Shown one piece after another: positions 12,274-23,753 of a DNA stretch of 64,000 nt. The notes under the pieces were generated by a model. It did not search any database and was not told where the DNA came from. It was given only the letters and a program-made list of their open reading frames with translations. Each line of letters starts with the position of its first letter. Positions within the stretch are counted from its first letter, which is position 1. The position numbers and the translations under genes are program-made. Origin of the DNA: Sanguinoderma infundibulare (taxonomy: Eukaryota; Basidiomycota; Agaricomycetes; Polyporales; Polyporaceae); contig JAVLRN010000010.1 of assembly GCA_032821775.1 (NCBI GenBank), forward strand, positions 2,170,001-2,234,000. Direction: 5' to 3'.

Positions 12274-12639
12274 CGTGGTGATGCTGGTAATAGCCGCTTG
12301 AGTAATGTGCATAACCAGACAGCAAAATACCTACGGGTGGATGCTCTGGGGAGTAAGCTGTGGTCGTGTTGGCAGGGGAACGACGGGATGCAGAGCGGAA
12401 TGACGGAGGAAAGGATCTCGTAGGCGGGGAGACTGACGACTATGATACCAGCGCAGCACCGGGTACTTTGTGCTTCAGGATTTGACTGCACACCGCGAAG
12501 AGTAGCAAGACGACAGGTGACCAGGGAGTTTCCGGGGCAATCAAGGACGCAAGGCTGGTTTGACAGAAAAGACGAGGGAGTGCGGCATGCAAGCCGTGGC
12601 CATCATCAACGACCTTCAGACTGGCAGAACGGCACGAGG

Positions 12640-14112
12640 CCCGGCGACCAGCCTTGTGGCGTGTGCAGTAGTCCCCGGACCGGATCGCCGCACTGCTCAC
12701 AAACCTCGAAAGACAACCGCCAGCAAGCTTGGACTCTTCGCATATCCATCCAACGTCCGCACCTCTGCTCACTGTCTTTCGACACGGCCGTCGGATCCTC
12801 GGAACGCGCTTCGTCATCACGAAGGGCTCAAACGCCAAGAACCTCCCCCCCCGGCGTCCTCCAAGAAGGCCGAAGCACTCGTCTCAGCCGGCGAGGCCTC
12901 GCGCAGGAGGCGTGCTCGAGTCGTCAGCGGCCACCTCCCGCTAAACGTCAAGAAGGTCGTACAGAACTCGCATCGACATACAGTACAATATCTCATAATG
13001 CATACGGTCCGTCCCCATATTTTTGTATGCATTATGAGGTCTTATGCGGGATGGGATGGGTCACGTGGCGCAAGATCCCTTTAGCGCTTGGGGTCCGAGA
13101 CTTCCCACACCCATGATCTGTTCGAAGGCGGTGAATAATCGCTTCCGCCCTATGGGACAGAGATGTGAGGCTTCCCAGATGGCATCAACGAGGCTTTCGG
13201 ATGCCAGGATGAGCTGGTGAAGGACCGTGACTAAGTCGGAATGGCGTGGGACGACTGAGAAATTCACCTCCCACGCCACTTTTATCACTTGGCGCCTGCC
13301 CAAATAACTATATATGGCAGATCCCGTAGTGCATACTGGCCAAAACTTTATGCATTATGCGGAAGTAGATTTCATGCATAAGTTCCCGCGTACAGAGTCC
13401 GTCCCCGCCAAAAGTTATGCATTATCGGCACTTATGCATTATGAGCTCTTGCATTATGAGATATTGTACTGTACCAGCAAGGTCCTCGTCGCGAAGGCCG
13501 CCAAGGCAGTTACCGACCTCACCAGCACCCGCCGTTCGACGCCCTCCGCTCGCACTGACATCACCGATGTCGACGTCCTTCCCGAACCAATCGCCGTTCC
13601 AGCTCCTGCGCTGAATCAGGCTGAGTCCAAGGTAGACAACCTCGACTTGCCACGTTTCCTCCGCCGTCCTGCCCCCGCCTTCTGGCCAGTCCTATTCAAC
13701 CGCGACAACATTGACGCATGTGCCCCTCGTTTGGCCGGCGTGGACTTCAGCTACATCATCCAGGGTTTGGAGGTTGCGGGTGCATCATGCGTCATCCTTT
13801 TTTTTGTACATCCGAGCACGACTGACGCACTCGCCACTGTTCAGAATGTGGCACCTCGTCAAGACCGCGCACATTCATCGCACCTCCATGGGTCGCCGCG
13901 CCGCGCTCCCCGACGAGGTCAGCGTTATCATCGCGGATCAGACCGTGCACCGCACGCCACAAGACCTTCCCCTCGATTTCCCTACCCACGTCCTCGCCGT
14001 CTGGGACCTCCCGCACCCGTACCCCGTCCGCCGCAAGCCCTCGAACGAGGGGCGTAAGTTGTCGTTCATCCCCGCCCACAACCTCGTGCTCGCCACGCAC
14101 TGTGCGCAGTGA
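12640..14112 (+). pseudogene. Clp1-like copy 2, MITE-interrupted and 3' truncated
   Basis: Closely matches copy 1 up to LPLNVKKVVQNSHRH, where a 491-bp element is inserted. It resumes with SKVLVAKAAKAVTDLTS and runs through FNRDNIDACAPRLAGVDFSY. The next exon keeps the MWHLVKT tryptophan and MGRRAALPDEVSVIIADQTV. Homology stops abruptly at about 14110 (LVLATHCAQ then TGA). The whole C-terminal block (LPVVPLAVPHPESF onward) is missing and unrelated sequence follows. Clearly non-functional as a full-length product. Confidence 0.7.
12981..13471. mobile_element. TA-flanked MITE with 22-bp perfect terminal inverted repeats
   Basis: The element begins CAGTACAATATCTCATAATG and ends with its reverse complement. 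It is bordered on both sides by TA (12979-12980 and 13472-13473). The uninterrupted site exists in Clp1-like copy 1 (GACATACCAGC, TA at 4044-4045), which proves insertion and gives the exact ends. TA duplication and CAGT termini fit the Tc1/mariner-pogo superfamily. The interior has many TTATGCATTATG-like subterminal repeats. No transposase is visible, so it is non-autonomous; the only minus-strand ORF (about 80 codons) is unrecognised. Confidence 0.9.
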
Positions 14113-15119
14113 CCAGCCTTCTCAGGGCAGACCCGCAGTCCGTGGGCAGAGCATCGAAGAAGAGTACCCGCGGAAGGCGGTCGTGCGGCTCGTCGAGTGG
14201 GCAGAGTCGCTCGAGAGGCCGTGCGGACTACCGGTGGCGGATCCTTCCGTGGCCCCAGACAGATGAGTCATCAGGGTGCGCGTTCATGTAGGCTACGTGG
14301 TTAAGTGAGGAGGTATTTGTTCAAGGCGAGGCATCGCACATTCCAGTAGATGACATTTGGAGACAAGCCGCGTCGCCGAGATGGCGTTGAATGACGCAAA
14401 AGGAAATGGAAGCGCTCAATAGTACTTGCTTACATCTGCGATTCCATGACGTCATCAAGCCACAAGCACAACCTGCTCCGGTGAACGATAATGCAACGGA
14501 GAGGACGTTGGGTGTTCGATCATTAATTTTGTTTGTTAATATTTTGAAATATTTATGCGTAATACTGTCAGGCGGCACAACCTGGTGAGCCCTAGGCGCC
14601 GCGCAGCGATCGTCCGCGATCCTAGACGAAATAAAATACCTTCGTGTCGCAGGACAGGGCTTTGAAAGGGCATAGCTTGACGTCGCCATTTGCCATAGAG
14701 AGAGAGAGAGTTCCATTTTTATATTAGCGCTCAGGCCGTTTACGGCCTATGTGGCTACTCTTCCGGAGAGGGTACAAAGTGACTACGCTAGCGTGAGGGC
14801 GAGGGGTTCATGTATAGTATAGTATCGTAATGTATAGTAAGGCTTCCCTTGTCCATCCAAGGAAGGTGCGCGGGGCATAACCTGGCCGCTGGTCGTCGTA
14901 GATAACTACGTCCGCCCATGGGCGGTCCAGGAATGCGGTCCACCAGTTGCCCCGGTGACCGCCTAAACTACCCTTCGGAGTGCCGGGTTGGGCCGGCACC
15001 CGCTAACGCCCAGGGAGCGGGATGGAAGAAAGAGAAAAGTGATGTGCTAGCGCGTAGAGACTCCGGGTCCGGAAAACTGTGGTTGAACACAGTGAGGGTC
15101 GGTTGGTCTTGAGGATGGG
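14113..15119. other. Unassigned sequence between broken Clp1-like copy 2 and the oxygenase relic
   Basis: No intact gene seen. It holds an A/T-rich patch near 14520-14560, a GAGAGAGAGAGAG run near 14699-14711, and a TATAGTATAGTAT motif near 14815. The minus strand at 14850-14999 encodes GGHRGNWWTAFLDRPWADVV, which looks protein-like but I cannot place it. Probably degraded transposon or gene debris at a breakpoint. Confidence 0.4.
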
Positions 15120-15385
15120 GTGTCTTCTGGTGGATAGGCCATTTGCCATAGTCGAAAGCCCTGTGGCGTTTTCAGCCGTTGGCCAGCTGGAGGCTGGACT
15201 GCGACGCGGTGGATCATTGCCTTGCAGTAGCCTCCAGACAGTATCTCCATCACGTCCGATGTTTATGACCTAGGATATGCACGACGTAGGTATGGGCATT
15301 ACGGAGGTCATCCCAGTTTGGAGAAGCACATACCAGAGCGTTATCAATGTGGCTGACACCGCCACCTACCATCCGGAGCCATGCT
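15120..15385 (-). pseudogene. Relic of a 2-oxoglutarate/Fe(II) oxygenase
   Basis: The minus strand encodes MEILSGGYCKAMIHRV and VQPPAGQ, matching MEMLSGGYYKATIHRV and VQPPTDQ of the gene at 34360-35998. The sequence just upstream matches that gene's preceding exon and intron (GATGGTAGGTGGCGGTG and AACGCTCTGGTATGTGCTTC). Only this piece remains, with frame breaks after VQPP. It is a fragment of the oxygenase family 17-20 kb away, in the opposite orientation. Confidence 0.8.
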
Positions 15386-15589
15386 TCGGAGAGCCGATAG
15401 GGAGATCATGACGGTATCAGGGGAATTCAGACAACACGTGCTTAAAGTATTAAAAAAGGTCATAAATGAACACTCGCTACGTTCAGAGATCGCACTTGTG
15501 GACCGTAAAATCGACTCCTCGGCCGGTCCGGATCATCCCCGAGTCCATCCCTCCCTCCATCCTCCAGAACTAGAAAGTAGTTACACAAC

Positions 15590-17050
15590 TTACGCTTCCT
15601 CCGGAAACCAGCCCCGGGCGCGGTAGTCTCCAAGGATGTCCTGGAGAGTCTCGGGCATCGTTCTGAACTTGATCCCGAGGATGCGCTTCGCCGCTTCGTT
15701 GGAACAATCCTGTGGCGGGACCACGCCATTGGACTTGTGGGGATCGCCCTTGTCGAGCTTCGGAATGTAGTTTAGGGACCGTGCGGTGTCGACTGCCATG
15801 GAAGACAGTTAACCGTGTCAGCCATTCAACCCAAGCCATTGATGCGGTGGAGCATGGGCCGGGAATGCACGCTTACAATATTCCTGCCAAGCCACTGATT
15901 CTGTGTGCGTACAATAAGGACTAAATGTCAGTACGATCAATGCATCCGGCTCGTGTCAACGTACGTGAAGCTAAGATGAACCGGTGGCCACCGGCTTCCT
16001 CGATCTCCAACGCCTTCAGATGCCCTGTTGCGACGTCACGCACGTCGACGAAGTTGTGTCCGTAGTTGAGCACTGTCGCGAACTCTGGGTCGCCAGTGAA
16101 CGCCTGGTAGAACATGTGCGCGGTGGAAGTAAGACCTGCAGGTGAGGAAGGATCGTCCATTGGCGGCTGGAAAGACATAAATGAATTGAAACAACGGGAT
16201 AAGCCAATGCCCGCCGGAAGCACGCAAGGGAGGCTTGCCTACCCCGAAAACCCACCCAGGGCAGGTGACAGAAACATCCCAAGTGATGTGTTGTTTGTTC
16301 TCGTCATACAATTTCCAAGCGGCTGCGAAGCGAACACGAGCTCGGTCTGTAAGGCGGATAGATATAGAAATGGACATTTACGTCTAACGCACCTTTCTCT
16401 GCGAGGACTTTGCTAGCACAGTAAACCATGGGTGAAGACGCTTCGAGACCCTTCTCCTCAACTTCTTTCGGGGCATAGTCAGCCCAGTCGTCCTCGTTGT
16501 ATGTCTTGTCCCGCTCCAGCCCCAAGACGGCACTAATAGAAGACGTGATTAGGATTCGCTTGAGAGCGTCCCTGTAAAACATTTCAAGGTTCAGTGACAA
16601 CTTAGGGTAAGGCAGCCGACGATTTCACCCCTGGGAGATGGCGCTCTTCAGTAGCCCAGTCGTGCCGTGAATCGCAGGACCGAGGATCATCTGGGGGTCA
16701 GGGAGAGGCAAGGGCGAAGCGAGGTGGACAATGCCCGCAACCCCTCGCACGGCATCGTCAAATGCATGCTCCTAGGCACGACAGATGATCAGCAAACCGC
16801 TCAAATTTAGAAATTCAGCATAAAGAATGCGAACCGCAGCAATGTCTGGGACAATGACGTACTCGACGGCCTGAGCGCGAGTCGGGACTTTGGCAGAAAT
16901 TGTCTTGCGAAGCGCTTCGGCCTTGTCAACTGATCGCACGGCGGTGCGAACAAAGTATCCTCGCTCAAGGAGAACGCTGACGAGCCATAGCCCGAGAAAG
17001 CCGTTGGCACCTGTGACGAGGACCTTGTCGGGCGGCGAGAGGGCAGGCAT
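15590..17050 (-). CDS. NAD(P)-dependent aldehyde/ketone reductase (extended SDR, dihydroflavonol-reductase type)
   Basis: Complete gene of about seven exons. Exon 1 (16835-17050) starts MPALSPPDKVLVTGANGFLG with the TGxxGxxG cofactor-binding motif. Then come EHAFDDAVRGVAGIVHLASP, the LITSSISAVLG strand, the catalytic YxxxK pair in VYCASKVLAEK, TCPGWVFG, and NFVDVRDVATGHLKALE. A tiny exon encodes SVAWQEY and the last exon ends DYRARGWFPEEA with the stop at 15590. Introns are 57-70 bp at the 5' end. The family reduces aldehydes or ketones on small substrates with NADPH; the actual substrate cannot be told. Total of about 345 aa is normal for the family. Promoter lies in 17051-17480. Confidence 0.88.
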
Positions 17051-17481
17051 CTCCTTGAGTGCTATAATCAGTTCTGAGAGGAGCGAGGGCGGCCGAGTTA
17101 ATGGGTGGCCGACATCGTGTTTATATACCTTCCGAGCGTTTTTTCCAACGCAAGGACCGGGTCTGGGAATGCGTCATTTCATCACACAAACAAGTGCCGT
17201 ATAAAACTCGGATGCTTTCCCGCTGTTGGAATTGGAGAAATTTCGATGAGAAGCGCGTGGGCTATCAGTGCGATTCTTGCTCACCGGCGAATAGATGTCC
17301 AGCGTAAGGCATTCTGGACGTAAGTTGGTGGTCTGTATTTGTTGGCGTGCCAATCCGTGAGTCAGTCATTGCGTTCTTGTGGGAAGGAACTTGGGAAGGT
17401 TTGGTTGATCGTGGCGGAAAGAAGCAGGTCGCAGCCACGCTTGCAAAGCTCTTTAGGTAACTGAGATGAATATGACAGCAA

Positions 17482-17553
17482 TCCGATATGGTGTAGTGGC
17501 TAACATTATCGCCTCTCACGCGATAGCCCGGGGTTCGATTCCCCGTGTCGGAA
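17482..17553 (+). tRNA. tRNA-Glu (anticodon CTC)
   Basis: Cloverleaf visible directly. Acceptor arms are TCCGATA and TGTCGGA (one G-T wobble), the D arm is TGGTGTAGTGGCTAACA, the anticodon stem ATCGC/GCGAT encloses the loop CTCTCAC, and the T arm is CGGGGTTCGATTCCCCG. The loop places CTC at the anticodon, reading GAG. No intron. The T arm holds the standard internal B box (GGTTCGATTCC). Confidence 0.95.
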
Positions 17554-17555
17554 GC

Positions 17556-17560
17556 TTTTT
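17556..17560 (+). terminator. RNA polymerase III terminator of tRNA-Glu
   Basis: A run of five T residues starts three bases after the tRNA discriminator base, the usual Pol III stop. Confidence 0.75.
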
Positions 17561-17633
17561 GCTGACCTAATTTGAACACGATGGCCGAGGAACTCGTCTC
17601 CCACGGTTCTTGAACCCGAACTACGTAGCGAGT

Positions 17634-19885
17634 ATGCAACGCCAACTACTGTCACTTCCTGCGGAGCTCCTTGAAAGGATTCTTACTCATTGCGCCGGTA
17701 GTCGCCACCCATCGTCTGTCGCAGCCCTTGCCCAGGTTTGTCGACAACTCCGTGCACTCGTTTACGATGCCCCAGACCATCATCTTTGGCGTGCTTTGTT
17801 CTTGACGACATTCGACGACCCGAGGTCGCTGAGCCGCTCGGGGGATGGTGAGTGTTCCGCGCTGCTGGAAGTGCATCTTACCGACTCGCGCCATAGATGT
17901 TGACTGGCAACACGACTTTACCGAACGCATCTGGGCCGCCAACGTCCTCCGTCAAAATGCTCGGCCGCTATCAGTCTCGGCCAAGAAGCGTGCTCTTCGC
18001 TCGACTAGTTCGATGATGTATCCCATTGACAAGTTTCCGACCGAGGACGCGGATCCGGACAGCCACGCCCGCCTCCTGACAGCTCTTCTCTCGGTCGTCA
18101 GGACTGCGAGGCCGTTCTCTGGACAGCAGATCCCCTCTCCTACCGATGACGGTGTCGAAAACGCCACCAGCCCCGAACTCACGCGAGCTCACGCCCGGAC
18201 GCCGACCTACCCACCCAGCCCTCACGATCAGACGCCGTCCCTGAACATCTCCTGGCTCAAGGAAATCCTGGCGCACGGACTTCCCTTTACTCTTATCCGT
18301 ATGCTATCCGACAGGGCCCTCGACTGGAGCTCCATGCCTGCGGGCCAGGCGTTATGCCAGCTCACTGCCTACCTCGGGTTTCTCCCTATTCCCATTGTTG
18401 ACACCGAGGCCGACGACGCACCGCCTCCCTCAGCTTCCCCGCGCCGGCGGAGGGCAGGGAAGTCCCCAACGCGTCCTCGGTCGGACCTGACGACACAGGT
18501 GCTCGACATGAGCGAGACGGCCCAGCGGGCACGCGCGAGGGCGCACGCACGACCGCACGCGTTCGCCATGCGGTACCTCTCGAGGAGGCGGCACTGGGGC
18601 CCTTACGTCGCCGTCTCTCGAAGGAGGGCGGACGAAAGCTCTGCTGGTCCTAGAGTCCCCGACGCGTCTGCTGAGGAAGAGTACACGGAGGACGAAGACG
18701 AGGACGAGGATTCGGACGCGGACTATGTCCCTCCGGACGACGGGAGCACGTCTTCTGCCACACCCGAACCTGCGCCAGCCCCGGCACCGGCTTCGACCAG
18801 TACCCTGCCCACCGCCGAGCAGCTGCGCCCGGACTGGACGTGGCTCGCGGCGGCGCGCATCGTCGCAGAGTGCAAGCTGCGCCAGCACGTGGACGTCGAG
18901 GACATAGCGAGGCTAGAGGACTGGGACAACCTCCGCGAAGGCGCGTGGAGGCTTCCAGAACGTTCCGAGGGCGGCTCGGACGAACTGAGGGAAGAGTCAG
19001 CTTCGAGGGAGACGTCCGACGAGTGGAGGAAGCACGAACGCGACTGGGCTGGCGCGGAGGGAGTCTGGAGGTCAGTGCTGCGTCCGTGGACGTGGACGTT
19101 CTTCGTCGAGTCTCTGACCTACCTGCGGCACAGACGTCTCGTGTGCTGGCTCGACTACGACGACCTAGTATGTGCGTATCCTGCAGTTTTAACTCGCCTG
19201 CGATCCGGCTTGCTGACTCCGTGCCGCAGACCACAACGTCAGTGCTCGCCCGCCACTCCGGTGTTTGCCATTCTCCCGTGCTGACGAACAACAACCTGAA
19301 CTTGCATAGTCGTACGGCGCGTTCTGTGACCCGGACCTCGACGAAGCCTGGATCATCGTCCCCATGTCCCTCCGCATCACCGGCTACTCCGCGCCCTCCC
19401 TGCCGCACCTGCACCCCGATCGGCCGACAATCCACGTCGAGGGCGAGATGGGCGGCGCCGGGTGGGTCGGCAGTGTCGACGCCAACGACGACGACATCCG
19501 GCGGGTGCACGGCACAGTCAGCATGCTCCTCGATGGGAGCGTTCGATGGTCCATCGTGCGTACGCTACTGCGATCGTGGGGGAAAAGGGTACTAATCCGA
19601 GTCTCGAATCGTTTTCGACCAAACGCCACAGACGTCGACGGCCCCGGGCTCGAGCGCGGACGAGTGGGCGTCCGAGGCCATCCAGCTGGGCGGCGTCCGC
19701 TCCGCGATAGGCGCGCTCGGGATGTGGACGGGTGCGTCTCACGAGGACGGGGACCCTCTCGGTGCGTCGTCGAAACCCTGCCATCGGGGTTGCACTATCG
19801 TGTCCCCGGATCCTTGCTGACTTCCCTTGCTCGTGCGGTGTGCGGGCCGCCCACAGGCGTGTTCTGGCAATGGCGCGTTGGGTAA
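17634..19885 (+). CDS. F-box protein, about 629 aa
   Basis: Five exons fit the frame: 17634-17847, 17897-19167, 19310-19555, 19632-19761 and 19857-19885. The N terminus MQRQLLSLPAELLERILTHC followed by VAALAQVCRQLRALVYD is an F-box, which in other proteins binds Skp1 to form an SCF ubiquitin ligase. A long middle part contains an acidic run (EEEYTEDEDEDEDSDADY) and Pro-Ala repeats, likely disordered. The C terminus (DEAWIIVPMSLRITGYSAPS, then GMWTGASHEDGDPLG, ending VFWQWRVG) is shared by mushroom F-box proteins of this type. The tRNA lies about 80 bp upstream on the same strand. The target protein is unknown. Confidence 0.85.
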
Positions 19886-20941
19886 ACCATCTAACCGCGC
19901 ACTCGCGACTACGGCGAACCGTCTCCGATCTTATTCTTCGGCCGTTTGTCATTTAAGCACACGCCTCTCCCACCGCTGAGACAGAGCTGTCGAGATGTGC
20001 ATTTGTCGAACCACGCTCCGTTTGTAATCCAACGACTTCGTATCGCACTCCGCTCTACCGAGTACATAGTAAGCGTCACGCCGAATCCCGTGTCCGACGG
20101 GTGCTTCGCCGCCTTCGCAGTTCGACGTCGACGAGTCGATTAAAACTTAGGTTATCCGCGCCCAAACACCACCAGCTATCGTTCATTACTCACCACAGTG
20201 TCCCGTGGGCTCAGACTCTGCGCCCACCTGTGCTTCTTTCCGCGTTTGCGTTGTCTCAGAGGGCCACGTTGTTCTATTTGACGTGCGCTGGCGTCGTGGG
20301 TCCGGCGTACGCGTGCAGTCACGACCTACTAGTACGAACTCTACTTTGAGGTAGAGAATTTATACAAGAAAGTTTGCCCACCAGTCCTGTCCGGGGCTCT
20401 TCCCACCGTGAGCGTCACGGCAAATGCGAATGCGAACTCTGGGCGTCGCGAATGATTGCGAGGTATCGCCTACTATCCTCCGAGGCTCGCAAATGACACC
20501 GTCACCGAAGCTTGCTGGTTGAATGGTTTAACCCTGCATGAACGGTTTTCCCAATATGGTGTGGGGAACTCGGAGCCGTGGTGGGTGTGCGCAATCGCGG
20601 CGTAAGACACGGAAGCAATGTCGTGCGAGATCATAAGTAAGTATGTAATGTGATACACGACGGTGACCCCGCGAGTACGGCTAAGCAAGCAAGTACGCAT
20701 GATGCCGACGGTCATGGGTCGAGTCGGCGGCAATGTTTTCGCACAGGTGATAAAAGTACAGAGGTAGATCATTGTGCCTAAAGTCTAGTCCGCACAAGCG
20801 AGTGCGGGGCGAGGTGGGGTGAGTGGAATGCGGGGTGTGGAGAGCGCAGCATCAGCGATATGATACAAGGAGGAAAGCGGGGAAGGGTGGTGCATGGTCG
20901 AGACCGGACGGCTTCATAGCAAGGAAAAACAACCTGTACAA
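19886..20941. other. Intergenic, no gene seen
   Basis: Lies between the 3' ends of the convergent F-box and FAD-monooxygenase genes. Short ORFs have no recognisable motif or splice continuity. Confidence 0.5.
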
Positions 20942-22583
20942 TCACAGTCGCGGGACGAACGCCGGTCGATTCGCGTTAGCGCTCCCGAACCCACTCGCCT
21001 GGAGCTGTCGCGCACCGACGTCGCGCCACCACTGCTCCGCCGCCTCGTCCGCGTCGTACCCAAACTGGATCCTGCTCTTCCGCTCGTCCGCCCACTGATT
21101 CGCGCTGCCCTGCGACCCGTCTCCCCCAGCACCGTTCCGGCCCTCGCGCATACGCCGGAGTTCATGTTCCGTCGCCTGGCGCATGTCCGCGTCCCGCTGC
21201 TGCTGCTCGGGGCCGTCCTGGAGGTGGAAGATCTTCTGGTTGAGGCGCGACTGGTTCTGCGTCTCGGCCGTGCGCGGCAGGCGGAGGTCCTCGTACGCCT
21301 GCAGCAAGACGCGGAGCTGGGCGGGGTGCGCGAGGCGCGAGAGGAGGTTCCCGAGCACAGCGGCGTCTTCGATAGCCATCGCTGCGCCTTGCGCACGATA
21401 CGGCTGCGATCAGTGCGCGAGGCGCGACAGGATGGGCGAGAGTTCAGTAAGATAGGGTTACGTCGGAGCGAGAGTTGCGCGAGGGAGGACTGACCAGCAT
21501 CGGGTGACAGGCGTCACCGAGGAGGATGACCTTGTACGAGGGGTGGATCCACTTCTTGAGCGGCTTGCGGTCCATGAGTCGCCATTTGAGGGTAGAATCC
21601 ACGAAGCTAAGGATCTTGCGTATCCTATCAGATGCGTTTCAGCAAGACAAGGTCAAAGCAAAACAAGTGAGGGAGCCGCGCACTCACCGGGGCTCGTAAT
21701 CAGCAAAGTCGGCGCGCATCCGGTCAGCGCTGCCTTGGGCCGTCCATGACTCGACCGAGCCGTCGTCCGGGTGAATAAGTACAAGGTTGTACTCCTTCTT
21801 TCCCCTCTTGAGCCGAAAGTTAGCAAACAGGCGCAAGGCGTCCTAGATAGAGAATGGACGTACGATGTTGTATGCCATGATGTGGCGTCCAGGACCCATC
21901 CAGCCGGTCATCTCAGGATGGTCTACGAGCTCCTTGAGTTCGGGGTGCTCGGCAAGGCGGTGGGAGGGAATGACGGCACGATATGCGGCGTCTCCAGTGG
22001 GGTCCGCAGGGTTCTCGTGGCCGAGGACTACCTGCTGGACGAGGCTCTTGACGCCGTCAGCACCGACGATAAGGTCACCGTGTACGACCTCGCCCGAGGC
22101 GAGGGTGAGGGAGGGAGTATCGGGGTCGACGGCGACGACGGTCGAGTTGAGGCGGAGGGTCATGTGGGGTGCGGCGAGGTCGAAGAGGAGCTTGTGGAGG
22201 TCTGCGCGGTGGATGTGGTAGTAGGGCGCACCGTATTTTTCTTCCATGTTGGACCATACGGTGTAGCCGACGCGCTCGCCGGTGTCGTACCGTCTGAGGG
22301 CGATGGCATGGGGGCGTACGCCGAGTGTGTCGAGGACGTGGCCTGCGCCCCAGCGGTGGAGGAGCCGGGAGACGTTAGGAGTGACTTGGATGCCGGCGCC
22401 GACTTCACCGATGGCGGGCGCGGATTCGAAGATGGTGATCTTGTGTCCGGCCTTTGCGAGACAGTGGGCGGCAGCGAGACCCCCCATGCCGCAGCCGACG
22501 ATGAGGACGTGAAGCTGGTGGGGCGCCTTGCGCTCATTGTAGGGCGTGGTATGTGCGGAGGGAGCGACGGCAGAAGAAGACAT
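20942..22583 (-). CDS. FAD-dependent monooxygenase (salicylate hydroxylase-like)
   Basis: The ATG at 22583 starts MSSSAVAPSAHTTPYNERKA. The dinucleotide-binding motif follows in VLIVGCGMGGLAAAHCLAKA, then the family's GADGVKS motif, and GDACHPMLPYRAQGAAMAIE, which binds the FAD ribityl chain. Four exons are inferred. The first ends at MAYNI, the second starts RGKKEYNLVLIHPDDGSVES (57-bp intron with a CTAAC branch site), the third spans RKILSFVDST to HPMLP, and the last ends at 20942 (NRPAFVPRL). The family hydroxylates aromatic or similar rings with NAD(P)H and O2. The C terminus has a Gln/Arg-rich extension (QDGPEQQQRDADMRQATEHE). No other clear catabolic enzyme is adjacent to define the substrate. 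Confidence 0.88.
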
Positions 22584-23753
22584 GATGGGATCGCGGTGTG
22601 GGGAAGGACATGGAGGCGGGGGCGGATGTGGGGTAGAAATAGAGTGTGGAGGATAAACGGTTCGGCCGGAGTGCTGCAGAGCGAGCGTCAGGGTGCGATC
22701 GAGGAGCGGGAACAAAACACACACGGTCTGTCCTCTTCAGCGTGATAAGTGCGAGCTGAGAGTCGAGCAGGCGCACCAGTCCATTCCCAGCTTCCAATTC
22801 GCAGCATTCCGCCCGGAATGCATCAATCGCGTAAGGCCTGCCCTGCACTCACGTGTCCATTGTCAGTCCCGATCCACCCATGGTCCGAGACAAGACCCTC
22901 AGCGTGGCGAGGTCGCACATGCCTGCCCAGCGGTGGGCTGAGTCGGAGCAGCGAGGATGAGGATGGCCACCGTCGTCGTTGTCGAGGTCCACGTCGGTTC
23001 GAGCCCCACCCCACATCCTCCTCCGCCCGTATAGATCCGGATCGGGAATCTTATCGGTCAACGCCGATCACAGCCGGCCAGTCAGTAGGCTATCACAGTT
23101 GTGGCACCATCTCGTCCGCTCACCCGCCCGCTGCAAGTAGGATGAATTCCACGATCCGTGCATTCCGTCGGGGTTCGAGCCCACGCCGCTGTGCTTCCGA
23201 AACAGCGGACGAAGTCCTAGCACTTACGAAGCCCGTCGGAATTAGGAGTGGGTGTATAAAGCACAGGGAAAACCTTCTCGCGATCTCAAGCGGAGGTTCA
23301 GTTAATTCGACTCCGCGTCTTCAACGTTCAACATGTACTTCAAGTTCATCTGATACGTCGCCTCTACTCGTCTTCTCAACAATTTCTCTACTCCCAGAGT
23401 ACTTCCTTCGGTACGGGCGACCAGCGACTACGGTGATTCAGCTGAGCCGCGCAACCCGAGTTGTATTCGCAGAGGACTGGGGAGTATTACCACGATCGGA
23501 AGCCAGGAAAGGTACAGATTACTCGAGACATCAATGCATCACCCCGCGATCGGCCCATCACCCACAATCCTTCAAAAGCGCTGCTGTCCCCGATAAGCCA
23601 CCCCAGGCACAACTTGCCACATCGACCCCGAGTGACACGCCATTCCCTCGAGATACTATGAGGCGGCCTAGGCACCCAACCTCGCGTTGTTCTGGTCGAC
23701 GAGTGCTCTGACCGCCCGAGCGATTTCGACCGCCCCCTGGAGCACCGTTGTCG
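22584..23753. other. Intergenic, no gene seen
   Basis: Contains the FAD-monooxygenase promoter on the left. A plus-strand ORF of about 320 codons (22749-23711) is Arg/Ser/Pro-rich without domain motifs and overlaps the 5' region of the monooxygenase gene, so I treat it as chance. Confidence 0.45.

Noticed and set aside
13061..13303. 80-codon ORF inside the MITE as a transposase
   Set aside because: No DDE or helix-turn-helix motif is visible and it is far too short for a mariner/pogo transposase.
22749..23711. 320-codon plus-strand ORF
   Set aside because: Composition is Arg/Ser/Pro-rich without motifs, it overlaps the 5' region of the FAD-monooxygenase gene on the other strand, and GC-rich DNA gives such chance frames often.
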